DNA from: Myxococcales bacterium | Lineage (GTDB): Bacteria; Myxococcota_A; Polyangia; Palsa-1104 | Direction of reading: 5' to 3' | Length of the DNA: 64,000 nucleotides | Assembly: GCA_003170275.1 (NCBI GenBank) | Contig: PNAM01000087.1 | Coordinates: 1 to 64,000 of the forward strand | Shown: piece by piece, positions 51,397 to 60,124 of the stretch | Layout: each line of letters opens with the position of its first letter | Position numbering within the stretch: the stretch's first letter is position 1 | The notes under the pieces: generated by a model | What the model was told of the DNA's origin: nothing | The model's input: only the letters and a program-made list of their open reading frames with translations | Database searches by the model: none | Translations under genes and position numbers: made by a program

Positions 51397-51897
51397 TCAA
51401 CGGCGGGATTTTCTGCCCTTCAGCGTGCGCTTCTTACGCTTCCCTTCCGCCCTGGAGGTCTTTTTTTTCGGGTTGGGGCGTTGGGACGCCATGAGCACTT
51501 CAGCGCGCGCCAGGGCCCTCTCCGGCACTCTGGCGGGGCGTGGTGAAGCGATACCCTTCGCGTTCAAGTAGGCCTCGGCGTCATTCATCACCGCCCAGAC
51601 ATCCATGTAGAGGTTGTGGCGCGCGGAGCCCTGCTTCCGGGTGACGGCATTCTTGAAGTTGTCGTAGTCGAGGTTCAGGAGCATCTCGCCGATCACATCA
51701 GCGAACACCGCGCGCGGCACCAAAAGCCGGTAGGGGTAGTCCGATGGCGACTCTTCGCTGATGTTGTCCTCGGCGCTCCCGAGCCGCTTGGCCAGGTTCA
51801 CCAGGTCCTCGCGCACGCGAGCGCGCACCATCAGCGCGTCCTCGATGTCCCGGTGCGCCACAGCGCTGAAGAAGCCTTCGTCAGTAAAGAGCCACAT
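51397..51897 (-). CDS. Hypothetical protein with basic tail
   Basis: The 166-residue protein begins MWLFTDEGFFSAVAHRDIED then ALMVRARVREDLVNLAKRLG and YLNAKGIASPRPARVPERAL, ending RPNPKKKTSRAEGKRKKRTL and a final Lys/Arg-rich run. The body is helical with aromatic residues, and the tail probably binds nucleic acid. It starts three bases after the upstream gene's stop. No family is recognised. Confidence 0.6.
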   Translation of the reverse strand: MWLFTDEGFFSAVAHRDIEDALMVRARVREDLVNLAKRLGSAEDNISEESPSDYPYRLLVPRAVFADVIGEMLLNLDYDNFKNAVTRKQGSARHNLYMDVWAVMNDAEAYLNAKGIASPRPARVPERALARAEVLMASQRPNPKKKTSRAEGKRKKRTLKGRKSRR

Positions 51898-51900
51898 GGG

Positions 51901-52170
51901 TCACACGGCCCCGTGGTCGAGGTCGAGCCGGGCGAGAATGCGCCCGATCAGGACGTCGTAGCCGCCGGGGATGAAGTGGGGCCCGGCGAACCACCCGACG
52001 AGCTGGGCGGCCCACAAGCGGAAGGCCTCGTAGAGGGCCAGGCGAGCTTCAGGAGTGCGCGCGGCCGCGCGCGCGATCTCGAGGGCGGTCAGGAAGTCGT
52101 AGACGGACCCGAAGAGGAAGCCGCGGGGCTCTAGGTCGGGCGGGAACGTGTAGCTGGCGAGGAGTTGCTT
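51901..52170 (-). CDS. Small hypothetical protein, start unclear
   Basis: The clearly coding part reads LHELKQLLASYTFPPDLEPR then GFLFGSVYDFLTALEIARAA and QLVGWFAGPHFIPGGYDVLI. No ATG, GTG or TTG precedes this part in frame near 52170, where the preceding gene ends, so a CTG start or an upstream frame extension must be considered. It is helical and of unknown role. Confidence 0.5.
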   Translation of the reverse strand, partial: KQLLASYTFPPDLEPRGFLFGSVYDFLTALEIARAAARTPEARLALYEAFRLWAAQLVGWFAGPHFIPGGYDVLIGRILARLDLDHGAV

Positions 52171-52469
52171 CAGCTCGTGGAGGCGGGCTTCTTGACCTTG
52201 GGCTTCGTCGCCGCTTTCGGCTTCTCTTCGGCGCCGCCCCTCGAGTGGCTCGTCCAGGGGTGGCCCTGCTCTCCGCGGAGCTTGTCGATCTCGTCGGTCA
52301 GGCTGAGGGCGCCGACCGCCCGGGTCAGCGAACGGTGCGAGACGTCGAGCAGCTCGGCGGCCTTCACCGCGTTCCCCTTCGTCTTCTTGAACGCCTGCAA
52401 TATCTTTTGTTTGGCCTTGTCTGGCTCGAACCTCACCAGGTAGGCCCAGCGCGTTGCGCGGAAAGCCAT
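52170..52469 (-). CDS. Fis-type helix-turn-helix protein
   Basis: The 99-residue protein reads KAKQKILQAFKKTKGNAVKA then AELLDVSHRSLTRAVGALSL, the helix-turn-helix of Fis/NtrC-tail proteins. The C-terminus is basic, with KPKAATKPKVKKPAS. A GGAGGATGCG ribosome site lies before ATG 52469. Its promoter at 52529–52557 has the shared operator with a full inverted repeat, so it may be a key regulated gene. Confidence 0.7.
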   Translation of the reverse strand: MAFRATRWAYLVRFEPDKAKQKILQAFKKTKGNAVKAAELLDVSHRSLTRAVGALSLTDEIDKLRGEQGHPWTSHSRGGAEEKPKAATKPKVKKPASTS

Positions 52470-52518
52470 CGCATCCTCCTGGTTGTAGTTTCAACATGGC
52501 GCGCTCCTCTATGTCAAT

Positions 52519-52557
52519 CTTGTCTTACAATCTAAGACAAGCTTGGCACAGAATCAA
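52519..52557 (-). promoter_or_regulatory. Promoter with complete operator dyad (copy 3)
   Basis: CTTGTCTTA (52519–52527) and TAAGACAAG (52533–52541) form a 9-bp inverted repeat with a five-base gap. On minus TTGATT (52557–52552), a 17-base spacer and TAGATT (52534–52529) form the promoter. It is about 53 bases from the gene start at 52469. Confidence 0.65.
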
Positions 52558-52577
52558 GCGCGAAGTGGCTGGAGGGG

Positions 52578-53117
52578 CTACGGGATGGCGCGCGTAAACG
52601 ACACGAGGATCCGGGAGACCGTCGTGACTTGCTCGTTCAGCTTGGCCTGGAACTCGAGGAGGGATTGGAGCGCTCCCCTATGCTCGTTGCGCCGCACCTC
52701 GAACACAGCCAAGAGACCCAGCTCCGCGGCCTTCTGGGTGCCATAACAGGCCTCGAGCAACTCGTTCTTCAAATCTTCGACGTCCACGATCTCCTGCTTC
52801 GCCTTCGCGGGCTTGGATTTGCCGTTCGACGGGTGAGCTGGGACAGCTTTCGTGGCCACCGACTTCGCCGCGGTCTTCGCCGCAGTCTTCATCGCTGGGG
52901 TGAGTTGGCCCAAGAACTTGGGCCGATATTTCGCCACCACGGTTTCAAGGGGAAGTCCCAAGGCCATGGCGATCTTGTTGCAGACCTCCACCGAGGGCTT
53001 CGCTCCCTTACGCTCGATCACCTTGATGTACCCAGCCGAAAGCCCGGTCTTCTCCGCCAGTACAGCGCGGGTCATGTTCTTCTCTTCACGGACGCTCTGA
53101 AGATTGAACTCGCTCAT
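52578..53117 (-). CDS. XRE-family regulator with Ala/Lys-rich middle
   Basis: The 179-residue protein begins SEFNLQSVREEKNMTRAVLA then EKTGLSAGYIKVIERKGAKP, an XRE helix-turn-helix. A flexible Lys/Ala/Thr-rich linker (AAKTAAKSVATKAV) and a C-terminal helical dimerisation-like region (LLEACYGTQKAAELGLLAVF) follow. It is the best candidate for binding the TAAG(A/C)CA(A/T)G operators. Its own promoter at 53168–53196 also has the half-site, as autoregulated repressors do. Confidence 0.75.
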   Translation of the reverse strand: MSEFNLQSVREEKNMTRAVLAEKTGLSAGYIKVIERKGAKPSVEVCNKIAMALGLPLETVVAKYRPKFLGQLTPAMKTAAKTAAKSVATKAVPAHPSNGKSKPAKAKQEIVDVEDLKNELLEACYGTQKAAELGLLAVFEVRRNEHRGALQSLLEFQAKLNEQVTTVSRILVSFTRAIP

Positions 53118-53167
53118 AGGCGTCTCTCACTTTCTAGCGTGCCCTTTTTGGGCCCGTAACACCTGAA

Positions 53168-53196
53168 GTTTTAGGGTAAGCCATGGCAAGTGTCAA
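53168..53196 (-). promoter_or_regulatory. Promoter of the XRE gene with operator half-site (copy 4)
   Basis: On minus TTGACA (53196–53191), 17 bases and TAAAAC (53173–53168) are a textbook sigma-70 promoter. The spacer contains TAAGCCATG (53177–53185) within CCATGG. It lies 50 bases before ATG 53117. Confidence 0.7.
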
Positions 53197-53412
53197 CGTG
53201 TTTTCGGCATCTTTTTACCCCCTTGGTCGCAAGAGGGGCCATTTTTCACGCCTTTTCTTATACCTCTGCTCGCCAAGCTCCGAGCAGAAGATGGCGCTGC
53301 TCCTCGTCGAGAAACGAGGCCGCGAACAGCCAGCGGGGGTGATCAGTATGGGGGTAGTTCGCTGGACGGTCTTGGGCTTTCCACAACCATCACAGCCCCG
53401 GACCGCGAAGCG

Positions 53413-53757
53413 TCAGGGTAGTACAGCCTCCAGCCGCGCTCGCTGGTAGTGACGGAGCACGATCACGCTCTCCTCCGGCGACATGGCTGGCCCGACGCAC
53501 AGAAGCGCCGGAGCACATGCCAACTCACCATTTCTGGCCAGGAGGTTATTCAGTTCCTCCAGGTTTGTGACGGGGATATGAAGACCCAGGAGGGCCGTGG
53601 AGCCGGGGACCTCGCGGAGAAGATCTGGAGCGTCGCGCCCGCGCTCCAGCTCGAGCACGTCGTAGCCGCGGGATGAGAGGAAGGCCGTCATCGACCGGAG
53701 GACGGCGTAGTCGGAGGCCTCGGTGGAGACATCGGTTATGAGCGCGATCTTTGCCAT
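53413..53757 (-). CDS. Receiver-like alpha/beta protein
   Basis: The 114-residue protein begins MAKIALITDVSTEASDYAVL then RSMTAFLSSRGYDVLELERG and HIPVTNLEELNNLLARNGEL. The alternating strands and helices are like a response-regulator receiver domain, but the phospho-acceptor position reads TALLGLHIPV with no Asp, so phosphotransfer is unlikely. The ATG at 53757 gives the canonical strand. Role unknown. Confidence 0.5.
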   Translation of the reverse strand: MAKIALITDVSTEASDYAVLRSMTAFLSSRGYDVLELERGRDAPDLLREVPGSTALLGLHIPVTNLEELNNLLARNGELACAPALLCVGPAMSPEESVIVLRHYQRARLEAVLP

Positions 53758-53886
53758 ACCGAGAAGAAGGCGCGATGGGCCGATGTCGGCCAAAAAATCA
53801 ACTGGACGGCTTCGGGAGGGCTATTTCAGGACTGCGGGGCCGGGTCGGCGGAAGCGCGGCGCGTCATTGATCCGCACCGCATCGAT

Positions 53887-54231
53887 CTAGTAGTCCTCGA
53901 TGGCTACCAGTCCGTAGTCACCTGTGGTGGGCAGCGCTGTGATCTTTTGGCGTGTTTCGCGTCGCTGCTCCTCCCACCACGCTTCGCCATCTTTAACGGG
54001 TGGTGGCGGCCCTAGAAATTCCAGGACCTGATCGCGGGACAGATAGACAATCGAAGCCCCCCAGTCGAGCGTCCGGCCCTCTAGCGAGCCACCCTCGCTC
54101 GCGGGACGGATCCTGTAGAAAAGGTCCCTCTCGTTCGGGATCTCGAACAGCCGCTCGACGTTATCCCACCAACGGTCGGCTTCCTTCGGCCATTCACGGC
54201 TTAGGACGCGAACAAGCTCTACGTGAGTCAT
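53887..54231 (-). CDS. Small partner of the ASCH gene
   Basis: The 114-residue protein begins MTHVELVRVLSREWPKEADR then WWDNVERLFEIPNERDLFYR and LEFLGPPPPVKDGEAWWEE. It is rich in Trp and acidic residues. Its ATG overlaps the ASCH stop by four bases, closing the four-gene set with the methyltransferase and helicase. No family recognised. Confidence 0.55.
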   Translation of the reverse strand: MTHVELVRVLSREWPKEADRWWDNVERLFEIPNERDLFYRIRPASEGGSLEGRTLDWGASIVYLSRDQVLEFLGPPPPVKDGEAWWEEQRRETRQKITALPTTGDYGLVAIEDY

Positions 54232-54935
54232 GGCTCTTTCGGTGCGGTCCACTTCCAAAGGTTCAACTTGCCATCAATGTTTTGAACCGGCGACGTTAGC
54301 GCTTGAGGGTCCCGGAGGATCCACTTGACTGCGTCTGGTTCAGCCCAAGGCGAGCGAACCTCGAGGTCCGTGCAGTCGACAACATCTACGGAGCCAAGGA
54401 TGGCACTCGTTGGAAACTCCATTGGGACCTTCTCGAGGGGCATCTTGGAACACTTCGCGATGTATCGACGCGCCTCCTCCAGCGTGTCGCCAGTATAACG
54501 GCGAGACGACGCGTGTATTAAGATAGGCCCAGTATAGGCAGTCCCCCACGTCCGGTTCTCTATGTCTTTCCCTGCATAGATGATCGACCAGGCCCACGGC
54601 CCGTGAATCGACAAAACACGATACTCATGATCCGGCTGTAACCGACTGATCGTTGCGATCCCACGACGCGACCCGACGAGCTTCTGATGATAGCGCGTGG
54701 GAATGCGTTCTATGCGCGGCTTCAAGATCGTGAGCTTCGCCGAAGGACCCGTTCCGTCCTCGTGTGTCACTGCAAAGCCCCAGCGAATGAGTTGCTGAAC
54801 AGCCCTGGCGCCAGCTGAGGCTGTCGGGCGTCCTTGGTGGCCGAGGCGGCGCAGCAGTGTGCCCACACGTATGACTGACTGCCCGCTGCCAATTTCTTCA
54901 CTCAAGCCCTTCTGAATATCCAGGAACGCTGCCAT
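54228..54935 (-). CDS. Winged-helix/ASCH-domain protein
   Basis: The 235-residue protein has an N-terminal winged-helix part (RVGTLLRRLGHQGRPTASAG, then VQQLIRWGFAVTHEDGTGP) and a C-terminal ASCH domain beginning YRVLSIHGPWAWSIIYAGKD followed by IENRTWGTAYTGPILIHASS. ASCH domains belong to the PUA-like fold and bind RNA or modified bases. The start lies ten bases after the helicase stop. This fusion next to a methyltransferase and helicase suggests recognition of a modified nucleic acid. Confidence 0.75.
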   Translation of the reverse strand: MAAFLDIQKGLSEEIGSGQSVIRVGTLLRRLGHQGRPTASAGARAVQQLIRWGFAVTHEDGTGPSAKLTILKPRIERIPTRYHQKLVGSRRGIATISRLQPDHEYRVLSIHGPWAWSIIYAGKDIENRTWGTAYTGPILIHASSRRYTGDTLEEARRYIAKCSKMPLEKVPMEFPTSAILGSVDVVDCTDLEVRSPWAEPDAVKWILRDPQALTSPVQNIDGKLNLWKWTAPKEP

Positions 54936-54945
54936 GGCTACTCCC

Positions 54946-57027
54946 TCAATTCGCGGGCCGCAGATCATCAAGGAACTCGGAGCCGGGGGCAACAGCAGTG
55001 AGCAGGAGATGGTCGCGGGCACGGGTGCAGGCAACGTAAAGCAGGTGACGTTCGGTGTTGTAGATGTCCTCCAGGTCCGCGTCGTCAGTCACACTCTCGA
55101 TACGCTCCTGCAAGGGAATGACCTCATCGTCGCAGGCCATCACAACCACGGCGCGAAACTCCAGCCCCTTGGCGAGGTGCATCGTGCCTATCGAAACCTG
55201 GCCGCCGGTAGTTTCAACTCTGTCGTCGAGGACATTGAAGGCGAGTCCCGCATCTTTGACGACCGCGCGCGCCCGATCGATCTCCGCCGCTGAGCGTACA
55301 AACACGCCCAGTTCGTGAGGGGCTACGCCTTGGCTCATGATGGCTGCAATCCACTTGCTGGCTGCCGCTGTCTCGGCCTCGACAGTTTTCAGAACCTGAA
55401 TCGTCGGGGGAGGACCGTTGAAAACCGAGACCGTGTCGCCTCGTTCTTCCGTGTTGCCATCAGCATCGGACACTGAGGGGCTCAGCAGACGGTCAGCCTG
55501 GCTGCGGATCTGATGCGAGGTTCGGTAGTTGACGCGAAGGTTACGCGCACGCCCGCGAACATCGACGCCCAGTGCTTTCCACGAGAAGGGCTGTTGAAAA
55601 ATCCGCTGACCGAGGTCGCCAGCAAAGAAAAGGCCGTTGGGCCGACTGGCCCCGAGGGCTGCCAAGAACCGCAAGTGAGCAACGCTGATGTCCTGGGCTT
55701 CGTCTACAACGGCGAAGTCGAAGGGTGGTGTCTTGCTCTCGGCTACGACGGCGGCGAGCCTGCTGAATAAGCCGGAGTAGGTGATCAGTTTGTCCGTCGC
55801 CAAACGCGTGCGGACACGGTCAAAGATCGACCAGAGAACGGCGCGCTGTGGTTCTGGGAGACGGGTCTTTCTGCCCAGCCGCCGGACATCTCGATACGCA
55901 TCCCATGTCTCCAGCTGCCACGCATCGACGATCTGCTCCCATTCGCTCAGCAAGAACACCGGGCTGAACTTGTGCCCGCCAATTTCTGCGGCTGCTTCCT
56001 TGAGGAGCGCTGAGACGGTGTCTCGGGATGCGATCTGCATTTGCCCGAGATGCGATTTGAAGAGGCGCTGCCCAATGGAATCAATGGAGTGAACTTCTAG
56101 ACGCTCAGCCAAGCGCGGCTCGTTGCTGATCAGGCGCTTGAGCCTCGTTCGGAGAGCGTTCGCCAGGATGTCCGAAAAGGTGGTGAGTAGGACGCGCGCA
56201 TCAGGGTTGGCGCGGGCCAGAAAGACGGCCCGGTGGAGGGCGACAATCGTCTTCCCCGTTCCCGCTGACCCCGAGACCCGCGCCGAACCGCTGTAATCCC
56301 CCTCCACCAACTGCCGCTGTCCTGGATGAAGGAAGACCGTCCACTTGTCCCACGGAAACTCCAGCGCGCGTTCCAATTCCTCGACGTTCTTCATGACGCG
56401 GAAGCGGCGCTGGGCGTCGGGATGGGCGAACGGATCAGCGCTGGTGGCGACCGGCTTTGCGACCTGTGGCTTGCCCCCAGTTGCGAGTTCGAGGAGAGCT
56501 TCCGCTGCCTCGCTCGGCAGATGGTCAGCTAACGTCAGTAGCGTGTCTTCGCGGGCCTGCCGAACATCGTTCATCCACTCCAGCGGCACGCCGTAGGCGA
56601 GCAGTTGGGTGTCGGGGACGTGGGCAAACAGCAGGGGCTTCGGCGCGGTCGGCTGCGCGACTTCGACGTACTTGGGGATGATGACTTCTTTGACCGTCTC
56701 TCGCACTTCGACAAGCTGAGCGGCACCCGTCGTCGGGTGGGTCTCCAGCTTGCGTCGCTCAGCCCACGAGTACGCCTTGTCGTGATGATCGACGTAACAG
56801 AGGAGTAGGCTCGCTTCGCTTCGATGGACGATCAGCCGGATGTCGCTGCCAACGCGTACCGACCAAAACTTTTTGTCCTTCGCCTTGTCGAGCTTATGAA
56901 AGCTCAGCCCAGGGCTGGCCGGGTTGACCTGCAAGTCGAAGGCAGTGGTCTTGACTGCCTTCTGCTCGTCGCCGGTCAAACGCGCGAGGCTATCGGTGAA
57001 GGTATCTGCGATGCGGAACTCCATCAC
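54946..57027 (-). CDS. RelE-domain/UvrD-like helicase fusion
   Basis: The 693-residue protein starts with a RelE/ParE-type fold (MMEFRIADTFTDSLARLTGD, then FHKLDKAKDKKFWSVRVGSD and IRLIVHRSEASLLLCYVDHH). A UvrD-like helicase follows: GSAGTGKTIVALHRAV (motif I), VDEAQDIS (II), NYRTSHQIRSQADRL, TMHLAKGLEFRAVVVM and YVACTRARDHLLL. There is no C-terminal nuclease. The start overlaps the methyltransferase stop by four bases. The combination is known beside type III-like methyltransferases in genomic islands. Confidence 0.85.
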   Translation of the reverse strand: MMEFRIADTFTDSLARLTGDEQKAVKTTAFDLQVNPASPGLSFHKLDKAKDKKFWSVRVGSDIRLIVHRSEASLLLCYVDHHDKAYSWAERRKLETHPTTGAAQLVEVRETVKEVIIPKYVEVAQPTAPKPLLFAHVPDTQLLAYGVPLEWMNDVRQAREDTLLTLADHLPSEAAEALLELATGGKPQVAKPVATSADPFAHPDAQRRFRVMKNVEELERALEFPWDKWTVFLHPGQRQLVEGDYSGSARVSGSAGTGKTIVALHRAVFLARANPDARVLLTTFSDILANALRTRLKRLISNEPRLAERLEVHSIDSIGQRLFKSHLGQMQIASRDTVSALLKEAAAEIGGHKFSPVFLLSEWEQIVDAWQLETWDAYRDVRRLGRKTRLPEPQRAVLWSIFDRVRTRLATDKLITYSGLFSRLAAVVAESKTPPFDFAVVDEAQDISVAHLRFLAALGASRPNGLFFAGDLGQRIFQQPFSWKALGVDVRGRARNLRVNYRTSHQIRSQADRLLSPSVSDADGNTEERGDTVSVFNGPPPTIQVLKTVEAETAAASKWIAAIMSQGVAPHELGVFVRSAAEIDRARAVVKDAGLAFNVLDDRVETTGGQVSIGTMHLAKGLEFRAVVVMACDDEVIPLQERIESVTDDADLEDIYNTERHLLYVACTRARDHLLLTAVAPGSEFLDDLRPAN

Positions 57028-59552
57028 GCGACCTTGAACACTTTCATCACCTCATCGCCGAGGTGGTTGATGACCTTGACCGCGATGCGGCCCGACTTCG
57101 GCTTGGGGAAGGGACGCGACGTGTCGCTGTGGAGCGTAGCCCATGCCTCTTCATTGATCTCCGCTCTCAGTGTTGTCTTGAGCGCGTTGTAGGGATCGTT
57201 CGCGCCAAGGAAATAGGCGTGTCGGACGAAGAAGCTCTCCTCGTTGTAGTCGGTGTCGATGAACCAGCAGGCGATTCCGTCGGCTCCGTCACTGCGGACC
57301 TCGCCCGTTTGCGGATGGAATACATCGACGCCGTTGACCTTCACTCGCACCTTACGGTCTTCTTCCTTGAGCAGCTCGATGTCTGGCTCGCCGAAGACGA
57401 CGAACAAGTTTCCCTTGCCGGTGTTCTTGAGATCGTCCGCCATGTGCAGGTCAGCGTTCATTCGCGCCTTGAGCACGGGGATGCGGCCGAGCTTGTTGAA
57501 CTCCGTGGCGTGGGCCTCGTAGTTGAAGGCGCACGCGATGAGCATGTCGAAGTCGGCATCTCCTGCCTCGCGAGCGGCTTCCACCAGATCGGGACGGGTG
57601 ACGGTACCGAACTCCGGCCCGATGAAGATAGCGGCGCGCTTCTCCTTGCCCGACGTCCCGCTACCTTCCCGGTATCGCCCTTCGGCGCAGACGAAACTAC
57701 CCGGCCATGGAGTGAGCGCAGTGAAGGTGATTTTGTCTTCCTTATGGGCTTGTTGGACACCGGCGGTCTTGAGGTTCTCCAAGATCATCTGTGGAAACGT
57801 CTGCTTCTCACCATAGGCGGCGCCAGGCTCCGCCATGTGGTCGATCAGTTCATCGTTCTCATCGACCCCGAGTACCCGATGAGGTGACAGACTCTCCACC
57901 GTGAACGGTCCGGCTACGCGAACGGTCTTCTTGTCTTCGTAGGGCTTGTCGTAGAGGAATTCAGACTCAGCTTTTGCAGCGATAGACGCGTCGATCTCTT
58001 TCTGACGGGAAAGTCGCGCCTTCCACCAGTCAACATGCAGCTTTTTGGCGGACGCTGACCACGCAGAGTCCGCCTCTCGTGGGATCTCCCAGTCTTGCCA
58101 TTTCCTTTTCAATGCGGTGTTCAGCGACGCGCGTAGCGGCTCCAGTATGGGTTGCCACCTGTCGAATATCACATCGACTTCGGCATTGTTGGCAATGACG
58201 CCCGACGTTATATAAGGCGACCGCTTATAGACGAAGCCATGGCGAATGTTGCCATGCGTTGGCTGAGTGGACGGTGGCGTGTGGCTGACCTCACCCTCCT
58301 TAACCTGACCTTCGCGCGAATCAGCCAAGATGTAGAACGGATATCGGGTACCCATGATGCGGGCGCGGGCAAGCGCCAGGGCTACGCGCGACGTATCAAT
58401 CGTGATCCATCGTCGCCCCCACTGTTCGGCAACAGTGGCGGTCGTGCCAGAACCACAGGTTGGATCGAGGACGAGGTCACCGGGATCCGTTGCCATCAGC
58501 AGGCATCGTTCGACAATGCGCTCGTTCGTCTGAACGACATAGACCTGGTCTGGTGCCCCACCAAGGCCATCCCACCAGTTGGAGATGCCCTTGAACGGAA
58601 AATCGTCCAAGTACCGTTTGAAATCGAGGGCTGTCCGCGAGCGAACCATCCGTTCCGCAGCGAGAAGTCGTTGCATCCCGCTAAATCCTGAGTCTTGTGG
58701 GCGCGAGGTATGACGCCAACAGTTCCCTTTCGGCGGACTCATCATAGTTCCCCGAAAGTTAATAGGGTCCATCTGATTCGCTCGGTCACCACCGTTTGTT
58801 ATCGGCCACGGTCTGAACAAGCGAGCCCCAGGAAATTCCTGCTCAATTCGTCGCGGATACGCCCGGAAGTCAATCGATTCGCCGCTGGGAGTCGTGTATG
58901 CCTTCAGGTTGACCACATCTCCTGATGGCAATTCAGCCCGAGAAAATTCATCCACCGTATCGGAGTCAAGCGCGCGCTCTTCAAAGAGCGCCCGAAATTT
59001 GCTCACCCCGGTGTGACGCGGCGATCTCGAATACCAAAGAATGAAGTCATTGACGGGATCGAGAAGGGAGGACTTTTGGCTTCCCTTCTTCTTTACGACA
59101 ATTTCGGTGATGACATTTTCTACACCGAAGACCTCGTCCAGCAGTGCCCGCACGCGATGAACATTCTCATGTCCAATCTGCACAAAGATCGAGCCCGAAT
59201 CCGCGAGTAGGTCCCGCGCCACAGTCAGCCGGTCGCGCAGATAGGTTAGGTAGCTGTGGATGCCGTCGCGCCAGGTGTCGCGGAACGCTTTCACCTGCTC
59301 TGGCTCACGAGTGATGTGGCCGGTGTTGCCGTCTTTCACGTCGCGGCTGGTCGTGCTCCACTGAAAGTTGCTGTTGAACCTGATGCCGTAGGGCGGGTCA
59401 AAATAGATGCACTGCACCTTGCCGCGTAGCCCCTCGCGCTCGGCAAGGCTGTCCTTCAGCTCCTTTCGCTTCTCGTCGTAGCCTTCGAGGACCTCCGCGA
59501 CCTGGCCCACGAGCTGTTCGGCCTTCGCTCGCCGCGCCAGCTTCTTCTTCAC
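57024..59552 (-). CDS. Site-specific DNA methyltransferase, N-terminal part atypical
   Basis: The 842-residue beta-class adenine methyltransferase has motif IV DPPYGIRFN at about 52 and motif I LDPTCGSGTTATVAEQWG later, the order seen in type III Mod enzymes. Relatives normally carry about 170 residues and NRxxxGDSLLVM before DPPY; here they are replaced by a coiled coil (MKKKLARRAKAEQLVGQVAE). The GTG start overlaps the upstream stop as GTGA. The N-terminal swap is therefore either a subfamily trait or a fusion after a deletion. Confidence 0.8.
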   Translation of the reverse strand: MKKKLARRAKAEQLVGQVAEVLEGYDEKRKELKDSLAEREGLRGKVQCIYFDPPYGIRFNSNFQWSTTSRDVKDGNTGHITREPEQVKAFRDTWRDGIHSYLTYLRDRLTVARDLLADSGSIFVQIGHENVHRVRALLDEVFGVENVITEIVVKKKGSQKSSLLDPVNDFILWYSRSPRHTGVSKFRALFEERALDSDTVDEFSRAELPSGDVVNLKAYTTPSGESIDFRAYPRRIEQEFPGARLFRPWPITNGGDRANQMDPINFRGTMMSPPKGNCWRHTSRPQDSGFSGMQRLLAAERMVRSRTALDFKRYLDDFPFKGISNWWDGLGGAPDQVYVVQTNERIVERCLLMATDPGDLVLDPTCGSGTTATVAEQWGRRWITIDTSRVALALARARIMGTRYPFYILADSREGQVKEGEVSHTPPSTQPTHGNIRHGFVYKRSPYITSGVIANNAEVDVIFDRWQPILEPLRASLNTALKRKWQDWEIPREADSAWSASAKKLHVDWWKARLSRQKEIDASIAAKAESEFLYDKPYEDKKTVRVAGPFTVESLSPHRVLGVDENDELIDHMAEPGAAYGEKQTFPQMILENLKTAGVQQAHKEDKITFTALTPWPGSFVCAEGRYREGSGTSGKEKRAAIFIGPEFGTVTRPDLVEAAREAGDADFDMLIACAFNYEAHATEFNKLGRIPVLKARMNADLHMADDLKNTGKGNLFVVFGEPDIELLKEEDRKVRVKVNGVDVFHPQTGEVRSDGADGIACWFIDTDYNEESFFVRHAYFLGANDPYNALKTTLRAEINEEAWATLHSDTSRPFPKPKSGRIAVKVINHLGDEVMKVFKVA

Positions 59553-60121
59553 CTCGCCCAGCCGCTCGAGTTGCGCGGCCAGGTGCTGATCGTGGCTCGT
59601 GGTGTCACCGAGCCCTTCGAGTTGGGTTTGGAGCTTCGTGGACTTCGTGCGGAGGATGCCATCGTGCGCGGGATGGCCTTCTCCGCCTGGGGGCCTGGCT
59701 TGGCCTCGCGACTCTTCACCGCTGACTCGATGGCAATGATCGCGCCCTCGTCGTCGCCCTTCGAGAAGCGGTCGCTCGCGCGCTCGATGCCCTCGAAAAC
59801 GGTCTGGCTACGCGAGGCCTTCAAGAGTGAGAGAAGCGCCGCCTTCGGACGCGGCTCGCGCGGCGCGCTGAACACCTGGAGGACCTTCTCGAGGAGTGGG
59901 ATGCTGTTCTCGTCGGGCAGGACGACGATCTCCCGCTTCAGGATCGTCTTCGTCGGCGCCTCACCGGAGTCCTCGTGGTAGCGCTTCGCTTGCTCCCAGA
60001 TCCAGCCCAGCTCGGGCTCGGTCCAGCGGTAGCCGCCGAGCTTCCCGACAGCGTAGGCCATCGTCACGTCGTCGGTCAGGGCCTTGTGCAGAAGGCCGCG
60101 CTCCATCGCGGTACGATCCAT
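59549..60121 (-). CDS. DnaB-like helicase, N-terminal part only
   Basis: The 190-residue product reads ALTDDVTMAYAVGKLGGYRW then WIWEQAKRYHEDSGEAPTKT and SPDRFSKGDDEGAIIAIESA-like, the N-terminal domain of phage DnaB-type replicative helicases. The ATPase domain is missing: after GAIIAIESAVKSREAKPGP the sequence turns Ser/Arg-rich. The coiled coil in the neighbouring frame continues upstream to about 59690, where a C5 run could have caused a frameshift. It follows the Rep gene by three bases. Confidence 0.55.
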   Translation of the reverse strand: MDRTAMERGLLHKALTDDVTMAYAVGKLGGYRWTEPELGWIWEQAKRYHEDSGEAPTKTILKREIVVLPDENSIPLLEKVLQVFSAPREPRPKAALLSLLKASRSQTVFEGIERASDRFSKGDDEGAIIAIESAVKSREAKPGPQAEKAIPRTMASSARSPRSSKPNSKGSVTPRATISTWPRNSSGWAR

Positions 60122-60124
60122 GGC

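Noticed and set aside
53413-53757. Functional response regulator
   Set aside because: The phospho-acceptor Asp and the Lys of receiver domains are not found at the expected places, so only a receiver-like fold is claimed.
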